Below are positions 36,501 through 42,500 of a stretch of 64,000 nt of DNA, in pieces. Below the pieces are notes generated by a model that was not told the origin of the DNA, searched no databases, and saw only the letters and a list, made by a program, of their open reading frames with translations. This stretch comes from Spisula solida (taxonomy: Eukaryota; Mollusca; Bivalvia; Venerida; Mactridae). The stretch spans positions 35,592,601 through 35,656,600 of the forward strand of contig OX365948.1 in the NCBI GenBank assembly GCA_947247005.1, in the 5' to 3' direction. Position 1 is the stretch's first letter. The number at the start of each line of letters is the position of its first letter. The position numbers and the translations under genes were made by a program.

Positions 36501-39500
36501 TTGTGACCAAGTTTCATAAAGATTAGGCCAAAATTGTGACCTCTAGAGAGGACAAAACCCAATTGTTGACGACGAAGAGTGAGCTTTTGTAGAGTGATCA
36601 CAAAGCTCACTCTGTCACTTTGTGACAGGTGAGCTAATATAAAAGCTCCGCGAGTCGCATGTGTCGCCTGACGAAATGCACATTTGTCATGGAAAACTAT
36701 CCAGTATTGGGCTACATATCAGACTCACAAGAGTTCTCTAGTCATCTGAACTAAAAACGACAAAGCGATGCTCTGGACAAAAAATGTCCTGATAAAATCA
36801 ATCTGAAGGGAATCATTCAAACACTACACAAGCTAGAGTTATGATTCTTGCGCACTGCACTTCATGTCACAGCAAAGAAACATGCATTCCAATTTTTGAG
36901 TCATTAATAGTTATGGTGACAAAGTTATGCCACGGACAAGAAATGCTTATAAAATCAATCAAAGGGAAAAAATTGAAAAATGGCACAAGGTAGAGTTACG
37001 GTTCTTGTGTACTGCACTTGGACTTTTGGTAAGAAACATGCATACCAAGTTTCAAGTCATTCAACCTCATGGTGACAAAGTTATCCTCCGGACAAGAAAT
37101 GCTCAAATTAAATCAATCTAAGGGAAATAATTAAAAAACGATGCAAGGCAGAGTTATGGTTCTTGCGCACTGCATTTCGGCTTATTGCAAGAAACATACA
37201 TACAAAATCTTGAGTCATTTGAACTTAAGGTGACAAAGTTATGCTCCGGACAAGAAATGCTCTAATAAAATCAATCAAAGGGAAATAATTCAAAAACTAT
37301 GACAGGTAGAGTTATGGTTCTTGCGCACTGCACTCCGGCTTATTGCAAGAAACATGCCTATCAATTCTTGAGTCATTTGAACGTAAGGTGACAAAGTTAT
37401 GCTCCGGACAAGAAATGCTCTAATAAAATCAATCAAAGGGAAATAATTCAAAAACTATGACAGGTAGAGTTATGGTTCTTGCGCACTGCACTTCGGCTTA
37501 TTGCAAGAAACATGCATACCAAATCTAGAGTCATTTGAACTTAAGGTGACAAAGTTATGCTCCGGACAAGAAATGCTCTAATAAAATCAATCAAAGGGAA
37601 ATAATTCAAAAACTATGACAGGTAGAGTTATGGTTCTTGCGCACTGCACTCCGGCTTATTGCAAGAAACACGCATACCAATTCTTGAGTCATTTGAACTT
37701 AAGGTGACAAAGTTATGCTCCGGACAAGCAATTTGTGATGCCGCCGCAGCCGCCGCCAAAGTAACACCTATATTTCGCCTTTTCAGGCGACACAAAAACC
37801 ATGGCCATTCAACTTTGCGTTAAACTAAGTAAATCAGTGGTTCCATTTTATCCAGGAGAAAGGTATTCGACCTTTAAAATTTCTAAAAAGTCATATTTTG
37901 ATTAAATCACGAGTATTCTGTCAATAAAGTAGTAAAACTGGGTCAAAAATATCAAAATAACCCTTACAATTCAGAAGCTAGTGCAACTCCCGTAAACTCT
38001 TAGAAATTATTTATTAGTGAAAATAGTTATTGAACTTTTGGTCACTAATGTATAAAATTTCCATTATATTTCAATGGAAAAATCTTCTAGAGCCAGTTCT
38101 AAACTTTTTGATTTCTTGAAAGTTCAAATCCAGACAGGGTCTCAGCTCTCCGACCAAGGACTATGTACGGCGTGCCTACCTTCCATGTGCCTGGTATTAA
38201 AGTACATAACCCAGGAAGAAAATGTGTGCACACAAAGTAGATGTCTCATAAGCAAAAACCGGTTGGTTCTTAAAATAGGCGTTCACACCATAAAAATACA
38301 TTTGAACTTACTCATGCATAAGAGGATGTTTCTTAGTGACTTTTTTAATCAAAGGTCCATCTGGATTAAGAAATCGCCACCGAATGTTTGCCAGAAAATT
38401 ATCAACAGCAGTAGACAGATGGCCATTCAATGTATCTATCTTCTCCCTATTGAATCGTTCAATATCAGCCTGTAAAATCCTGACACATTCCTTCACTCTT
38501 TGATCTCTGCTTGACATGCCAGGTCTGTTAACAAATATATAATATTTCATTAAATAGATGTAAAATAATGAGTATATATATAATTATGTTCATTGCAAAC
38601 AATAAATTATGACAGCCTCAGTATATATATACAACAGTCTGATTAAATCAAAGAGCATAAGTATAAACTGATACACAGTTCATTACGTGTATGGATATAA
38701 AATATTTGTATTGCTAAAATGTTTCGGAAAAGGACAATGTATACCAGCAATATTTGTTACAGTTACGTCGAGGAACGTTTGAATGACGTTTGCAACGTCA
38801 CACGAAAAAGCTCCGAATATGGACTCTACAAAAACAGCTGTAACTTCCTTAAAACTGAAGATATTAACAAAATTTCTTTTGCATTTTGCTTCATAAACAT
38901 TCTCCTTTAAAACTATGGAAAATCTCAAAATCAACATTTTTGCCAAAATAGCAGGTTTTCCTAGAGACTGGCTCATTTATATAATGACTAAACATCATAC
39001 CTTACAAATAGATGAGAATATTATAAATGTATATGATGTTAGTACCTGTCTATATTGTACAATTTAAGGGCTGAATCCATGTCTACTCTACATTGATTTC
39101 TGCCATACTGTGGATCCTGGATAATTTCTAACCTTGTTTTGTCAGTGCTTATAATACGGTTCTCTGCAAAATAACATTTCAACATACAAGATATCACACT
39201 AAACAAAACTCATCGTTTACATGGCCGTTATAGCAGCTGTTGTTCACCTGTAGACTCAGTAATAATACAACTTAAGTAAAGTAAGTTAAGTTCCCAGTAC
39301 AAAAGCAAGAATGAAAATACCTACACACAGAGCATGTCTTCAGTTTTTTTCCCATTTCCCTAAAAAAGCCTTTATTATTTTCAATTTCACCAAAAATTGT
39401 CAGCAAAGCTTTAAGGAAACAGGTCAATGTTTAAAAATGCTTAAGTAAACATTTTTCTCCAATTAGTTAAATTTGTTTTCTTATTTGTTTTGTACACAAT

Positions 39501-42500
39501 CAATTAATCTAATAATATATCAGAGCAGACCATCTACATCATACTACACAATATATCAAACACACACACACACGCACCACATACATATATCATGTATGTA
39601 AATGCATCATTAATACACATGAATCAAATGTAACAGTTGTGTTAACTTCTGATTACAATAAATTTTCTAAAGGATGCTTATGTCAAAATGTCCTCTTTTA
39701 TACTCTAAAGTTTTGAGAATGTTAAATGATCATAAGAACGTCAGAATTACAGATAAAGAATACTAGCGCACTGATCGAAATATCTGTGCAATCGACCCAT
39801 TTCATACATTAACAAGAACCAAAATGCCACAAAATACTCCCATCTCGGGGCATGGTGAATGAAAATAACGAACAATCCAACATATTTTTTATTAAAAGAC
39901 CCTTACCCAAGAAGGTCTAGGCTGATTTGGCCTATAATTGAACTTGTCCTAGATATTATGCCCATAAACATTGTCACCAAGTTTGGAGACGATCGTATGA
40001 AAACTAGTTGTGTTAGAGTACAGACAAGGCCAATCTCATACTTCTTTGGTAATTAAAGGACCATAACCCAATAAGGCCTAGGCCGATTTGGCCTATAATC
40101 AAACTTGGTCTAGATATTATGCCCATATGATCAATGTTAAAACATTTCAAACCAGACAGAATATTTACATGCGAAGAGATAGCCCAGGGAATTAACTGTG
40201 GTTTTGGCCATACCTGTTTGAATTTGGGGAACAGATTGAACGTGTACCAGGTTTCTGCTCCTTGGGTCACCCAACCATTTCACCTCAGAACAGACCGAAC
40301 ATCACTCAAAATTCATTATCAGTGTGCCTTCACACTTTAATGTAGACAAAACAAATTTCTGACAAAACTTATACTGATAGATGATACCTAGATACGATAT
40401 TACCTGCCGAAAACAAGACAATAATGACCTTGGAATTCGACATGCTGATTTACATGAGGTTAAATAGACAGTAGCCAAGCAGTTAAGGGTGTATATGCGT
40501 AGTAGCAAAGGGAATACTAGAAGATCTGCCGAATGGATAAAAGTCGATCATTGACTACCAGGAAAGTTACTTTGAATGTTTCTGACAAAGCTTGAAATAA
40601 AGTTGAATGATTAATATTGTATTTAAGAATTTATGTGACGGGTTGCATTATATATTGAATGACCCTCGTTTTTCACAAAAAATCATTGCTGGCAGTTTAC
40701 CAACAGACCCATCAGTTCTAACCCAGCTTCCATCGGGATTTGAACCATTGATCTCCCTATTACAAGGCAGATGCCCTAACCACTCGACTTAAGTCCCTGT
40801 TTGCAGAGCATGTAACTGATAGACGAAATCTGATTCATATTCACAAAGTCTGGATAATTCTAAAGGCTTTTAATCTTTTAATAGGCACAAAAATATGTTT
40901 TCTTTATCATAACCAGCTGTTTCTTAGGTCAATACTTTCCAATAACATGATGGAATAACATTTAGCATTTAAACAAAAGTGTAAAGGTGCGTAAGCTGTT
41001 CAAACAGAAAGTCCATATAATAAAACACAAAGCTAGATTAAAAGTATGAATACTTCATCACAGACTTGTTGATAAATAGATAGGACCATTGCCAAAGGTG
41101 CTACATAATTCATGAACTTTGATGTATTCATCATTTTAATCAAATGCCAACATTTAACACCTGTTATTAGCAAGCTTGTGGTACTGTATATGAAAACTTG
41201 AGTCTTTACCTTCAATTCCATGTTTAAATCTTTTCATAATATCTTCTACATTAACTGCGTAGTATTCATGTAACTTGTTGAAAGGGAAAACCTCTCCTAG
41301 AAGAATGTCCTTGATTTTCTGTGTAAAAAGTAACAGTATACCCATTAATACAGTAATACAATATGAACAGGCCAACCTCACAGTAAATACACTTAAGTTC
41401 CAATATTTTTATTCTAAATTTAAGGCTTTAGTTCTTTACACTTTGCAAATTTGCATTATTCTAAAATAATTAAAGTAGTCTGATAAGAGGAACCATCGCA
41501 AACATATAGCTTACCTGCAAAACTGCTTCACCGTCAATGACCGGAGGTACACCTCGATGTGTCCATTTTCCATCGGCCACTTCTAAACTGAAATGGCACA
41601 AGATGCGGTCCACAAGGTAGGCTGGTTTTAGATGTGGTGAATTCTGCATGTTAAAGCCACATTCTGGGTGCTCTGTCAGCCATTCACTGTTATCAGCTGT
41701 GTGATTATAAACCAGATCAGTCAGGGATAGCACACCCCATTCTTTGTTCATTTTGGATATCAAACCTTCAACATTGTTGAAATCAAAGTTTTGTCCTGGC
41801 TTGTTGAATGCTGGGTTAAGTTTCAACTGATCCTTAATAGAGTATGCAGAATTTGAAGTGCCCAAAGCTTGTATAGGTGTAAAATGTACAAGATTGTATC
41901 CAGTTGCCTTAGCAACATATAGACGCCCTTCCCATTCATCAAAAGGACCCAGACATTTAGATATTACTGTCTGGCATTGTATGCAATCTAGTGTAAGCTG
42001 CTCATTGTTGGCACCATACGATAATGTCGGATCTACCAGAAAAAATCCCGATCCATTTGCATTTTCTATGTTTGCACTGAAATGTAAAAACATTCCACTT
42101 TTATTCTACAGTTACAGATTTCAGAAAACTGTTTTCCATAGAAGAAAAAGAGCAAGACAAAGAATACAAATTCTTCTCTATCTATTTGGCACGTAACGGA
42201 ATCTAGCTATACTTTTACATGGTTCATACACAATTCTCACACCAAAATTCAAGAACTTTTCAAGGTTTTTTCAAGGTAGAATTTGTACATTCCAGGCATT
42301 TTTCCAAACATTTACCAAGGAAAAATTGTATGATTTTGACTTTGGATTAACATGAAAATTATAGTGATCACGACCACTGCTTTATAGTACAACATGTCTC
42401 ACTCTCCCACCAATACATTTACATACTTTGCAGAGTTTCATTTTCATTTTTTATGAAGATGATGTATAATTTTACAACATCCATACACTTCTATGTATAT

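Noticed and set aside
38074..38475. Plus-strand 133-codon ORF
   Set aside because: It overlaps AGL exon 6 on the opposite strand. The exon is supported by homology and splice sites.
40725..40795. Functional tRNA gene
   Set aside because: Acceptor and D-arm pairings are poor and the sequence continues into a repeat. A SINE head fits better.
41858..42196. Plus-strand 112-codon ORF
   Set aside because: Antisense shadow of AGL exon 3.
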